A stretch of 64,000 nucleotides of DNA from Niastella yeongjuensis (lineage in GTDB: Bacteria; Bacteroidota; Bacteroidia; Chitinophagales; Chitinophagaceae): the NCBI RefSeq assembly GCF_900110245.1, contig NZ_FOCZ01000006.1, positions 497,004-561,003 on the forward strand, written 5' to 3'. Below the pieces are notes generated by a model. It was not told the DNA's origin. It saw only the letters and a program-made list of their open reading frames with translations, and made no database searches. Numbering within the stretch: position 1 is the first letter of the stretch; each line of letters opens with the position of its first letter. Both the position numbers and the translations under genes were made by a program. Positions 17,836 through 26,796 of the stretch are shown one piece after another.

Positions 17836-18972
17836 CTAGGACTGTATAATAATAGTCCTGCCTGCTACTTTGAAATGTGCTACGCCTGTAAGCGCGATCA
17901 TTTCCAGTACATCAGATACGTTGCCATATTTTGTAATGGAGCCCCATACTTCTTTATGGGCTACATCGGCTTTATATACTATGTCTACATCATACCACCG
18001 GGCCACTGAGCGCATGATGTTTTCCAACGGTTCATTCCTGAACATAAATTCCCCGTTCTTCCAGGCAACGGCTGCCGCCGTTTTTACCGGTGCTATTTTT
18101 ATTTGACGGGTAAGCGTTGCCTGCTCACCCGGTTGTAAAATGGCAGATGCGGCAGTCCCTGCAGTTACTTTTACTTTTCCTTCGAGCAGGGTTGTTTTTA
18201 CTGCAGGCTCATCGTCATAGGCCATGATATTGAAATGGGTGCCCAACACCTCTACCACCTGCTTGTTGCTTTTTACATGAAAAGGTTTGTCTTTATTATG
18301 GGCTACTTCAAAATAGGCCTCCCCCGTTATTTCCACATTGCGTTCTTTACCGGTAAAGGCTGTGGGATACCGGATGCTACTGGCTGCATTCAACCATACT
18401 TTTGTACCATCGGGTAATACCAACTGAAATTGCCGGCCACGGGGGGTTATCAGTGTGTTGAACGCCGGCAAATAGGCAATAGGTAATGGTGAATGGGCAA
18501 TGGGCAATGATTTATATGCCAGTCTGCCTTCCTGCAATTCAACCTGAGCACCAGACTGATCAGCAATGATCCCATTTCCCATAGTATCCAATACGATCTG
18601 GTGACCATCTGCCAATGTAAGTATGGCGCCATCTTTACCGGGTATTATAGGTTGAACAGCTTGCGTTTTAGCCAGCGCCGGCTTTTGTGTAGTACGATTA
18701 TCTGCGTACCACCAGCCACCAATGATCAATAGTACAATGGCAGCCGCAGCGGCTATCCTGGGCCATATGGTATGCAACACGGCTTTCCGTTTAACCGGCA
18801 ATCGGCCTGCCATCCCCTTCAGGTTCGCTTCCATCTTTTTTTCATCAATGGGATTAGCTGAGCCGCCAGCCTGTTTCAGGTACCAGCTTTCCAGCAATGC
18901 CTTTTCCGTTTCGGTAAGGTTACCGGTTGCGTATTTCTGTAAAAGTGCCCTTATTTCCTCGTCGTGCATCAT
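17836..18972 (-). CDS. FecR-type anti-sigma regulator with DUF4974 tail and a repeat-derived insertion
   Basis: 378 residues. The cytoplasmic N-terminus (1-65) should bind the sigma factor, a transmembrane helix spans about 71-89, the FecR domain covers about 170-265 (TPRGRQFQLVLPDGTKVWLN, FEVAHNKDKPFHVKS), and the C-terminal DUF4974 domain about 305-378 ends in FKVAGRTIIIQS. It senses transport through the STN domain of the neighbouring SusC and controls the sigma factor encoded upstream. Residues 156-170, LPIAHSPLPIAYLPA, are encoded by a 7-bp tandem repeat at 18467-18509 that is otherwise seen between genes in this genome, so this loop is an in-frame acquisition. Confidence 0.92.
   Translation of the reverse strand: MMHDEEIRALLQKYATGNLTETEKALLESWYLKQAGGSANPIDEKKMEANLKGMAGRLPVKRKAVLHTIWPRIAAAAAIVLLIIGGWWYADNRTTQKPALAKTQAVQPIIPGKDGAILTLADGHQIVLDTMGNGIIADQSGAQVELQEGRLAYKSLPIAHSPLPIAYLPAFNTLITPRGRQFQLVLPDGTKVWLNAASSIRYPTAFTGKERNVEITGEAYFEVAHNKDKPFHVKSNKQVVEVLGTHFNIMAYDDEPAVKTTLLEGKVKVTAGTAASAILQPGEQATLTRQIKIAPVKTAAAVAWKNGEFMFRNEPLENIMRSVARWYDVDIVYKADVAHKEVWGSITKYGNVSDVLEMIALTGVAHFKVAGRTIIIQS
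18467..18509 (-). repeat. Heptad tandem repeat inside the fecR reading frame
   Basis: On the plus strand five contiguous heptads GGCAATA, GGTAATG, GTGAATG, GGCAATG, GGCAATG occupy 18475-18509, preceded by a further GGCAAAT at 18467 and one extra base. This is the same unit type (GGCAATR) as at 43186-43206. The FecR frame stays open through it. Confidence 0.85.
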
Positions 18973-19049
18973 GAATGCTTATTCCTTTATTAAGAGACGG
19001 GCAACCTTTCAAAAGGTCATAGCTGACTATAAAATAAATTTTCGGGTTG

Positions 19050-19619
19050 TTATAAGTGAATGAAAAACAGGAAGGAATTGATCTTTAAACGCAGAATTTT
19101 TACCGCATTGTATACCTGTTGTTTAACCGTTTTATCGGAGATATTCAGCTGCTCCCCGATTTGCTTATAGGACAGCCGGGTATCGCGGCTCAGCTCAAAC
19201 ACTTTACGCATTTTTTCAGGCAGGGCTGCAATTTCTTTTTCAATGATCTGACTGAGTTCCCTTGCGCGGATGGTTTCATCGGTAATGTAGTCTCCCTTTT
19301 CGGCAAACTCCCGAATGAATTGCAGGTATTTGTTTGCTACTTTTTTATGGGCAATGTAATCGAAGATCCTGTTGCGGACAGATTGAAATAAATAAGCAGT
19401 TAAGGAGACAGTAATCTGCAGAGACTCGTGCTTTTGCCAGATGTCGAGGAACAATTCCTGTATAAAATCGTTGACAGCTTCATGATCGCTGAGGATGTGA
19501 AAAGCATGGCGGTAGAGTAAGATCTTATAGCGTTCAAAGATTTCAGTATAGGCCAATTGATCGCCTTTGTTCAAAAGGGCAACCAATTCAAGATCGGTGA
19601 GTGCGCTATACTTTACCAT
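19050..19619 (-). CDS. ECF RNA polymerase sigma factor, Bacteroidetes family (PUL A)
   Basis: 189 residues from the ATG at 19619 (MVKYSALTDLELVALLNKGD); the upstream extension to 19709 has no conserved character. Region 2 is seen in FIQELFLDIWQKHESLQI and SVRNRIFDYIAHKKVANK, and region 4 in LPEKMRKVFELSRDTRLSYK followed by the helix-turn-helix IGEQLNISDKTVKQQVYNAV. This is the first gene of the PUL A regulatory set and would direct transcription of susC and downstream genes when FecR releases it. An inverted repeat lies 12 bases upstream of its start codon. Confidence 0.93.
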   Translation of the reverse strand: MVKYSALTDLELVALLNKGDQLAYTEIFERYKILLYRHAFHILSDHEAVNDFIQELFLDIWQKHESLQITVSLTAYLFQSVRNRIFDYIAHKKVANKYLQFIREFAEKGDYITDETIRARELSQIIEKEIAALPEKMRKVFELSRDTRLSYKQIGEQLNISDKTVKQQVYNAVKILRLKINSFLFFIHL

Positions 19620-19630
19620 ATTGAAAGGCC

Positions 19631-19650
19631 TTATTGCAATGTCGCAATAA
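19631..19650 (-). promoter_or_regulatory. Inverted repeat upstream of the sigma factor gene
   Basis: TTATTGC, six bases, GCAATAA: a perfect 7-bp dyad ending 12 bases before the sigma start codon. It could be an operator or a 5' leader hairpin. Confidence 0.5.
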
Positions 19651-19718
19651 TTTGCGAAATTAATTTCAATCCACCAACCATATATTACGGATTTGTGAAC
19701 TTTGAACAATCGATTGCA

Positions 19719-19752
19719 ATAAAAAAGCCCTCCCGAAAAATTGGGAAGGCTT
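19719..19752 (-). terminator. Intrinsic terminator of the PUL B operon
   Basis: Stem AAGCC(C)TCCC at 19725-19734 with GGGA(A)GGCTT at 19743-19752. On the minus strand the stem is followed by TTTTTTATT. It lies 25 bases past the SusD stop at 19777 and separates PUL B from the PUL A promoter. Confidence 0.85.
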
Positions 19753-19776
19753 GTTGTTTATGGGTTTGATTGTCAC

Positions 19777-21705
19777 CTACTTTGGTAATTCGTCAGCGAC
19801 TGCATCATGCCAGTCAGTCCACATAGAGATGCCGGCATCATAACCGCTGTATCCTTCGTTCTGGCGAAGGGGGTTGCCGCCATTGGCATTGATATCGGTC
19901 TGTGGCACCGGCCAGTTGATGTTCTTTGCAGCTATGGTGTACGCACGGTTCTTCACCATTACTTTTCCTTTGTTATAAAATTCGTTGTCGTGTTGAAGGC
20001 GTTGGAACCAATAACTGTTTTTCGCCAGGTCCTCTACCTGGTAAGTATTACCCCACTCATCAGATTTACCACTTAGCGCCAGAGAATAAGATACGCGGCT
20101 CAACTCTGCAAAGCGAAATTCTTCCATATTCAATTCACGGGCGCGTTCATCCATGATGTCGCCTATGCTTACTGCCGCATAGAGTTGCGTACACTGTGCG
20201 CGCTGTCTGATCCTGTTTACGTCAGCTGTAGCGCCGGCGATATCGCCTTTATAGAATTTTGCTTCGGCACGCAGCAGGTAAGTTTCGGCCAGGCGATAAC
20301 AATACAGATCTCCCGCACCACCGCGGTGATTGAGTTCGTTCACATTACCTGTTTCATTTACATCTTCAATATAATACTTGTAATGGGGCCAGTCGAACCA
20401 ATTACGGATGGTATCGGTGCACAACAAGGTGCTCCCATTATACAGGCGAAGGTTTTTACCATAGAAGCCAGTAGCGGCGGGATCGTTGTATTTAAGCGAA
20501 TCCATCCGCGCCCAGTTACCAACGGTACTGTTGTGACGCAGATCGCCGGCATCATTCACCCCGTTTACATACCAAAGTGAATTTTGATGAAAGTAGGTAG
20601 GTCTGATGTGCGCAATTCCACGGCCGATCGCGTCTTTATAATCCAATGCAGCCCTGAAGGAACTACTGGACTGTGCAAAATACCGTACTGCCTGTTTCTG
20701 TCCATCATAGGTAGTACTAATATTATCAAGGAACGGACACCAGTTACGCATGGAGTTCATCTTGATGCCCATATCCGTATTGTTGCGGTTGGCCATTAAC
20801 AGGATGGTCTCTTTATTGGCCAGGATCCCTTTGTTCTCGGGTCGGTGCAGGTCCCAGATCACATTACGGGTTACCGGCCACGTAGTTGCATAAGGGCTAA
20901 CGAAGGTGCCGAAATTGCTTGTCATCAAAGAAAGCCCGGAATTATTGATGAGGGTATCCGCCTGGCCGATGGCTTTGTCCCACTGACCGGTAGCCAGGTA
21001 ACATTTCAGCAACAGTTGTCGGCAGGAAGCTTTGTTCACGAGCCCTATCAGAGTCATTTTTACCTGGTCGGGTACCCACTGCACCGCATTCTCCAAATCC
21101 TGGGTGAGCATTTGCAGAATGGCTTCGCGTTTAGTACTCTTATAATCCACCTTGGGTCCCGTCAGGATCCTTGTTATTAGCGGAACATCTTTGAACCGGA
21201 AAACAAGGCCCATATAGTGAAATGCACGATGGAACAAAGCCCGGCCCTTGTATTCATTTTTAGTAGTATCTGATATGCCTGTCACATTATCGATGTTGTT
21301 CAGGATGGTATTGGCATATTTGACACCGTTAAACGCCTCTGACCAAAAGTAACCGACACGCTCAGGCTGATCGGTAGGCGTAAGCCGGGTAGCGATGTCG
21401 ATAAAAATGTTTCCGTCATCTGTTTTACTGGCTACCGCTACATCACTGAATATATAATCAGTACTGATTGGCAGTCCCAGATCCTGATATTCATAATAAG
21501 TCCAGTAAGCACGGAGTGTTTTATCGCACATAGCCATGGCAGCATCCAACCCCCCCTTTGTATTGAATGTTGTTTCAGGGATGTAAATCGACAGCGGATC
21601 GGGTGCCAGGTAATCTTTCTTACAACCCGACAAACCTGTTATCAACGCAGCACACAGTAACAGGGTCTTTGAAAAAGTATTCCTTTTATTATAGTTCGTT
21701 TTCAT
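19777..21705 (-). CDS. SusD/RagB family lipoprotein (PUL B)
   Basis: 642 residues. The signal peptide ends in a lipobox with Cys28 (ITGLSGCKK). SusD landmarks are FHRAFHYMGLVFRFKDVPLI (near 155-175), the TPR-like helices around RQLLLKCYLATGQWDKAIGQ, and the C-terminal YRLAETYLLRAEAKFYKGD and MDERARELNMEEFRFAELSR. It pairs with the SusC gene 12 bases upstream and is followed directly by a strong terminator, so this operon contains no enzyme. Confidence 0.94.
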   Translation of the reverse strand: MKTNYNKRNTFSKTLLLCAALITGLSGCKKDYLAPDPLSIYIPETTFNTKGGLDAAMAMCDKTLRAYWTYYEYQDLGLPISTDYIFSDVAVASKTDDGNIFIDIATRLTPTDQPERVGYFWSEAFNGVKYANTILNNIDNVTGISDTTKNEYKGRALFHRAFHYMGLVFRFKDVPLITRILTGPKVDYKSTKREAILQMLTQDLENAVQWVPDQVKMTLIGLVNKASCRQLLLKCYLATGQWDKAIGQADTLINNSGLSLMTSNFGTFVSPYATTWPVTRNVIWDLHRPENKGILANKETILLMANRNNTDMGIKMNSMRNWCPFLDNISTTYDGQKQAVRYFAQSSSSFRAALDYKDAIGRGIAHIRPTYFHQNSLWYVNGVNDAGDLRHNSTVGNWARMDSLKYNDPAATGFYGKNLRLYNGSTLLCTDTIRNWFDWPHYKYYIEDVNETGNVNELNHRGGAGDLYCYRLAETYLLRAEAKFYKGDIAGATADVNRIRQRAQCTQLYAAVSIGDIMDERARELNMEEFRFAELSRVSYSLALSGKSDEWGNTYQVEDLAKNSYWFQRLQHDNEFYNKGKVMVKNRAYTIAAKNINWPVPQTDINANGGNPLRQNEGYSGYDAGISMWTDWHDAVADELPK

Positions 21706-21717
21706 TACGCTACTCCT

Positions 21718-24700
21718 TTAAAAATTTACGTTTAATCCGAATGTAACAATCCTGGGCGCCAAACTATTCCGGTATTCATTGGTGGAAGTTATGGTAAAGG
21801 TTTCCACATCGCCATAATTCCAGTTCTTGTCTTTTTTCCACAAGGCCGCATTGCGAATGTTGGCATAGACCTTTACTTTATCAATACCCGCTTTAGAGAT
21901 CAGTCTGGAAGGTACTATGTACCCCAGCGTGATGTTATCCAGACGAATAAAACTTCTGTCGTATATTTTACCGGGCGCCGATACACCGGCAGGTCCTCTG
22001 GAATCGAGACGGGCCACATTGTTTGTAGGGTTATCTACTGTCCAATAGTCTTTTTGCCAGATGTTGGCCATGTTGGTAATCAACGAGGTATTGTTATCCT
22101 GGTTCAGGTACAGGTTAACAATGCTTTTGTTTCCCCAATAAGAATACATGTTGAATGAGAAATTGAAATTCTTCCAGGTAAAATCGTTGCGTAATGACCA
22201 CATGATGGGCGCAGCTGTTTGACCCAGGAATTCCTTGTCCTTATCGTTATAGGTGGGCGTAACAGTACCATTGGCATTCTTCACATCATCGTCGGTATAA
22301 TTATTTGCCACTTTAGGATCGCCCGGACGCTGGCCATATCTTGCCGCCTCTGCGGCTTCACTGCCCTGCCAGATGCCGGTTACATTATAGTTCCAGATGG
22401 CACTAACTGGCTGCCCAATGAACCACGAGTTCTTCAAATCATCTCTTTCCGTGGTGCTCACCACATTCCCCTGCGCATCCACTACGGCATCATAGACGTA
22501 ATACAGGTGCTTAATGGTGTTCTTGTATTTCGAAAAGCCGAAGGTGGTGCTCCAGGTAAAATCCTTAGTATGCATATTCTGGGAAGTCAAAGAGAACTCA
22601 AAACCTTTGTTCACTACTTTACCCAGGTTGGTAGTAATACTGGTGAAACCGGTAAAGCTTGGCAATCCCCGGTTCATGATCATATCGATCGTAGGCGTTA
22701 CATAATAGTCGATGGTACCTGTTAAACGGTTGTTCAGGAAACCAAAATCGATACCCGTGTTGAATGACTCGGTTTTTTCCCAGTGCAGGTTGGGATTTGA
22801 CAACCGTTCTATCCGCAAATACTTGTACTGTACCAGGGCACCGCTGTTATCGAGATAGCCCATAGAGCCTGGTTGCGTTGTAGGCGCAGCAGTCAGGTTA
22901 GACAAAGCGAGGTAGGGATCACTCAGCGAGCGGTTACCATTCTGCCCCCACGATACTCTTAACTTACCCAAACTCATCGGTTCCCACTTAAAAAATGGTT
23001 CATTAGTAAAGGTCCAGGCGCCTGCCAATGAAATAAAATTCGCGCGTGGGTTGGAATAACCAAATGCCGAATAACCATCCCGGCGGAAGGAGGCGGTGAA
23101 CATATACCGGTCGTTGTACGTATAAATTAAACGCGCCAGCAAACCATCGGCTGTTTCTTTTACGTCATCAGCATCGTAAATGATCTTAGCCCTGTCGCCA
23201 AAAGTTGTTTCATGGTATCCAAGTGCGTCACTTGGCAGAATATTCCTGGCTTCCTGCCTGTCTTTCCACGACTGCTTTTTTTCCGCTTCCTGTACCAGCG
23301 TAACGTTTACCCGGTGTTTGCCAAAACTTTGGTCCACGTTGATGGTATTGTTCAGCGACCAGTCGAACCGCTGCGTTTGTTCGCGGTATACCAGACCGTT
23401 CGTGGCCTTCCAGTCAGGATTTTGAGAAGATTCAAAATACCGCTCGTGATAGAATTGGTAACGCGGTGAGGCATTGAATGAATAGGTGATATTGAATGGC
23501 AGTTTCACCTTGGCGCTGAAAATAGAATTAAATATGGTATAGGCTTTGTCGCGGCTAACAAACTGACGAATGTAATCGTAATTGTAACCGAGGTTGTTTA
23601 CACTGTTCTCACCCATCGGATGCACCTGCAGTGCGCCGGTATCATCTTTATAAGTCGCATAGGGGGAATTATAAATGATCGCACGGCTCCAGTCTGCGGC
23701 CGAATCGCCCTCGTTGCGATGCTGAAAATTGATATTGCCGCTTATGTCTAACCACTTCGTCATTTTGGCATCCAGCTTTATGTTCGAGCGTATGGCTTTG
23801 AAAGTATTGCCTTGCACCAACCCCTCGTTGCTGAGATACCCCATCGACATATAATAGTTATAATTGTCAGAACCACCGGAAGCGCTGAGGTTATAATCCT
23901 GGTTGGTACCCGTGCGGAAAGTATTATCATACCAATCGAACGATTTACGGTTCAGGTAATTAGTCAGCACGGACCCCTGCAAGGCCAAACGTCTTGCCCA
24001 GATCTCGTCATCGCTGGCTGTACCATTGGTACTATAGGCACGCCATTGGTCCAGCGTAATACCCCATTTGGTAAGGTTTTCATCGGTGGGCTGTTCAAAA
24101 TAGCCGGGCTGGATAGGTCTGGGCGAAATGGCCGTTTGATATGCCTCAAAATTACCGGTGGCGGGATTGACACCATAAGTGCCGGTCTTGTACCAGTCCT
24201 TACGGTATTGCATATACCCTTCAGGGCTCATCACCTTCCGGTTGGTGCCCATGGTTTGAATTCCGCGATTGGCAGTAAAATTAAACCGGGGTTTGCCTTT
24301 TTTTCCTTTTTTGGTGGTGATGATCAAAACACCATTGGCGGATTTGGCGCCATAAACGGCCGCGGCAGAGGCATCTTTCAAAATGTCTATCTGCTCTATA
24401 TCGTCGGGATTGATCTCTGATAATTCACCATAGAAGATCATTCCATCCAACACCAGCAGCGGATCGTTGTGGCCTGCATCGGTATATACAGACCGTTGAC
24501 CGCGGATCTGGATGGAACCGCCGCCCTTAGCCGTAGCATCGAACCCAATAGTTACCCCGGGTGTACCACGAATAATGTCCTGCGTGGTGTTGGGGTTTTG
24601 ATCACTTATTTTATCAGGCCGTATTTGGGTAATGGAACCGGTGAGGTCTTTCTTGCGCACCTGGCCATACCCGATCACTACCACTTCATCCATGGCCTTT

Positions 24701-25035
24701 TGACTTACTTCCAACCGGATAGATACTTCGCCTGTTGCCGGCGCCTTAATGGTTTGGGCAACAAAGCCGGAAAATGAAAAGTTGATACTGGCATCAGTGC
24801 TTACTTTCAATGAAAAGCGGCCATGCTCATCAGTAGTTACACCTCTTTTCGTATTAACGATGGTGACTGATACTCCCTTAAGGGGTTGATCGGCGGCATC
24901 CACCACTGTTCCTTCCAGCGTTCTTTCCTGCGCCAGTGAAACAAATGGAGCTGCAAGCAGCGTTACAATAAACAAGACAATACCCCATTGCCTTGTTTGA
25001 AACAGGTTACACATAAAGCGTCGAGTTTTCATCAT
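21718..25035 (-). CDS. SusC/RagA TonB-dependent transporter without STN domain (PUL B)
   Basis: 1105 residues. Signal peptide about 1-35 (FVSLAQ). There is no STN domain: the carboxypeptidase regulatory-like domain starts at once (about 39-112, LEGTVVDAADQPLKGVSVTI), then the plug (MDEVVVIGYGQVRKKDLTGS, IEQIDILKDASAAAVYGAKS) and the barrel ending in RIVTFGLNVNF. It imports an unknown glycan or peptide ligand with its SusD partner. The absence of STN and of a sigma/FecR pair fits control by the REC-AraC regulator encoded 415 bases upstream on the same strand. Confidence 0.95.
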   Translation of the reverse strand: MMKTRRFMCNLFQTRQWGIVLFIVTLLAAPFVSLAQERTLEGTVVDAADQPLKGVSVTIVNTKRGVTTDEHGRFSLKVSTDASINFSFSGFVAQTIKAPATGEVSIRLEVSQKAMDEVVVIGYGQVRKKDLTGSITQIRPDKISDQNPNTTQDIIRGTPGVTIGFDATAKGGGSIQIRGQRSVYTDAGHNDPLLVLDGMIFYGELSEINPDDIEQIDILKDASAAAVYGAKSANGVLIITTKKGKKGKPRFNFTANRGIQTMGTNRKVMSPEGYMQYRKDWYKTGTYGVNPATGNFEAYQTAISPRPIQPGYFEQPTDENLTKWGITLDQWRAYSTNGTASDDEIWARRLALQGSVLTNYLNRKSFDWYDNTFRTGTNQDYNLSASGGSDNYNYYMSMGYLSNEGLVQGNTFKAIRSNIKLDAKMTKWLDISGNINFQHRNEGDSAADWSRAIIYNSPYATYKDDTGALQVHPMGENSVNNLGYNYDYIRQFVSRDKAYTIFNSIFSAKVKLPFNITYSFNASPRYQFYHERYFESSQNPDWKATNGLVYREQTQRFDWSLNNTINVDQSFGKHRVNVTLVQEAEKKQSWKDRQEARNILPSDALGYHETTFGDRAKIIYDADDVKETADGLLARLIYTYNDRYMFTASFRRDGYSAFGYSNPRANFISLAGAWTFTNEPFFKWEPMSLGKLRVSWGQNGNRSLSDPYLALSNLTAAPTTQPGSMGYLDNSGALVQYKYLRIERLSNPNLHWEKTESFNTGIDFGFLNNRLTGTIDYYVTPTIDMIMNRGLPSFTGFTSITTNLGKVVNKGFEFSLTSQNMHTKDFTWSTTFGFSKYKNTIKHLYYVYDAVVDAQGNVVSTTERDDLKNSWFIGQPVSAIWNYNVTGIWQGSEAAEAARYGQRPGDPKVANNYTDDDVKNANGTVTPTYNDKDKEFLGQTAAPIMWSLRNDFTWKNFNFSFNMYSYWGNKSIVNLYLNQDNNTSLITNMANIWQKDYWTVDNPTNNVARLDSRGPAGVSAPGKIYDRSFIRLDNITLGYIVPSRLISKAGIDKVKVYANIRNAALWKKDKNWNYGDVETFTITSTNEYRNSLAPRIVTFGLNVNF

Positions 25036-25449
25036 GAAAATTGATTAGAAAAAATTTTGTCAGTTATGGTTATTTTATTGACGATGGCCTGTAACTATCC
25101 GGCACTTTTTATCGTCTTAAGTTCTACATGTTACTTTGAAAACCGGGGTGGATGGAAGTGGAGATACACATCGAATGTACCGGGGTGATGTACTGCCCGG
25201 TCAGGTAGCATTAATTTTTTCATACCGCAAAAGTTTTGGTGGTTAAATCCACATTTTGAACCAACCTTAATATGTAATAGGGATGTCGACAGCAAGATAC
25301 CCGGCCTGCCGCTGATGGGAAGGGGGGCTTTTTTGATAAAAAGGGGGCTTTTTTAACGCATGTGACTACGTCAATAGCCCAAATAAAACTAATTTAAATT
25401 TATAACCAACTCATTGCTAACTACCTGGTAAAAAAATTGACGTAGTGCA
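25036..25449. other. Regulatory intergenic region of PUL B
   Basis: 414 bases. It must contain the susC promoter (minus strand). Two near-identical G-run/T-run blocks (GGGGGGCTTTTTT at 25322-25334 and GGGGGCTTTTTT at 25343-25354) stand 21 bp apart. GTGACTACGTCAA at 25362-25374 is mirrored by TTGACGTAGTGCAC at 25437-25450, and the latter is part of a perfect palindrome at 25439-25456. I see no small gene. Confidence 0.6.
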
Positions 25450-25456
25450 CTACGTC
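25439..25456. promoter_or_regulatory. Perfect 18-bp palindrome
   Basis: GACGTAGTGCACTACGTC reads the same on both strands and overlaps the stop codon of the regulator gene. The half-site ACTACGTC recurs at 25365-25372, 67 bases away. It may be an operator for PUL B or a terminator stem for the regulator gene. Confidence 0.55.
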
Positions 25457-26646
25457 CCGGAACGCGGAAGGATTTTTTCGTTTATGTTATACTGTTTACC
25501 CAGATTTTTGCGGTATTTCTCAATATATTCCGAAGGTTTCATGCCAAACAACCGGGTAAAGTGTTCCCTGAAATGTTTGATGTCTCCTATGCCCACCTGG
25601 TAGGCCGTTTCATTTATGTTGTAGTTGGAGTTAATAAACAATTCTGCTGCCTTGCGCAAACGTATAAAGCGTACAAATGCGTTCGCTGGCTGCCCACAGA
25701 CGGCTTTGATCTTTTTATTCATCTTGGAATAACTCATGCCCAGTTCAATCGCCAGGGTTTGAATGGTGAACTGGTCATCATCGAGGTGGTCTTCTACAAT
25801 AGCAATACAATTATCGAGGAAGGCTTTGTATTCGGCCGAAACTTTTAACGGGTTTTGTTGCAGCGTGATCTCATTATAAAAATACTTCTGCAGGTTGTTT
25901 TTGTTTTTTAAAAGGGCGATTACCCGGGCAACCAACAGGTCCTTATCGAAGGGTTTGGTTATATAATCATCGGCGCCTACGGCTACGCCCTGTAACCTGG
26001 TATCGGCATCGAAGCTGCCCGAAAGCAGGATCACCGGTATATGCCCCAGGTCATTATCGTCTTTTATTATTTTACACAATTCAATACCCGTCATGCCCTG
26101 CATAAACACATCGCTGATGATGATATCAGGCTGGAACCGGCGCGCCAGGGTCAGCGCTTCTTCCCCACCCGGCGCTTCATATACGGTAAATTGTTCTGTG
26201 AACAGCGCCGCAACAAACTGCCTGATGGCGGTATTGTCGTCTACGATCAGAATACGCTGGTCTTCAGTAGCCACTGCATGCAGTATAGGCGGATTGACTT
26301 TACGTTCCTGTTCCGGTATGGCGGCTGATCCTTCCACCCAATCGTCCCTAAGCACCTCCTGCCCTGCCAATAATTGCAGTTGATCTACCAGTGCCAGCAT
26401 TCGCCGAGTAAGACGCTGGGTTTCCTGTAAAGCTTCCAGTTTTTCTTTCTCTGTTTCCCTGCTTTGTCGTTCGGCTTTTTCTTTCTCTTCGGTTAAGCGT
26501 AGTATTTGCACTTCGTATTTTAAACGGGCTTTTCCCGCTTTATACCACATGCACAAAAACAAAAATATTCCGGCCAGGCAGGCCGCTACCAGTGGATTGA
26601 TAATAAAAGGAGCAATCAGACAAGCTACGTAATTCGGTTCTCTCAT
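25450..26646 (-). CDS. Membrane-anchored response regulator with AraC DNA-binding domain
   Basis: 398 residues. One transmembrane helix (about 12-33, IINPLVAACLAGIFLFLCMW) is followed by a charged coiled coil (about 40-95), a receiver domain (about 130-245: ILIVDDN with the acidic pair, phospho-acceptor Asp in DIIISDVFMQGMTG, switch Ser in LLSGS, Lys in DYITKPFD) and a C-terminal AraC helix-turn-helix pair (about 285-385, ending FGMKPSEYIEKY). The REC-AraC half is what one sees at the C-terminus of hybrid two-component (HTCS) PUL regulators, but the periplasmic propeller sensor and the histidine kinase are missing. It may need a separate kinase. It probably controls PUL B. Confidence 0.88.
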   Translation of the reverse strand: MREPNYVACLIAPFIINPLVAACLAGIFLFLCMWYKAGKARLKYEVQILRLTEEKEKAERQSRETEKEKLEALQETQRLTRRMLALVDQLQLLAGQEVLRDDWVEGSAAIPEQERKVNPPILHAVATEDQRILIVDDNTAIRQFVAALFTEQFTVYEAPGGEEALTLARRFQPDIIISDVFMQGMTGIELCKIIKDDNDLGHIPVILLSGSFDADTRLQGVAVGADDYITKPFDKDLLVARVIALLKNKNNLQKYFYNEITLQQNPLKVSAEYKAFLDNCIAIVEDHLDDDQFTIQTLAIELGMSYSKMNKKIKAVCGQPANAFVRFIRLRKAAELFINSNYNINETAYQVGIGDIKHFREHFTRLFGMKPSEYIEKYRKNLGKQYNINEKILPRSGT

Positions 26647-26796
26647 GTGAAATGGTGAGGCAGCAATCAGCCCTTTGGTTCGTTCAGATATATTTCAAAA
26701 ATAAGCATATTCTGCTATCAAATAATGCACCAACCAATAACAAATCGATAATATGCTCTTCCATATCTTTGGCGATAAAATTTAAAGCGTCCCGAT

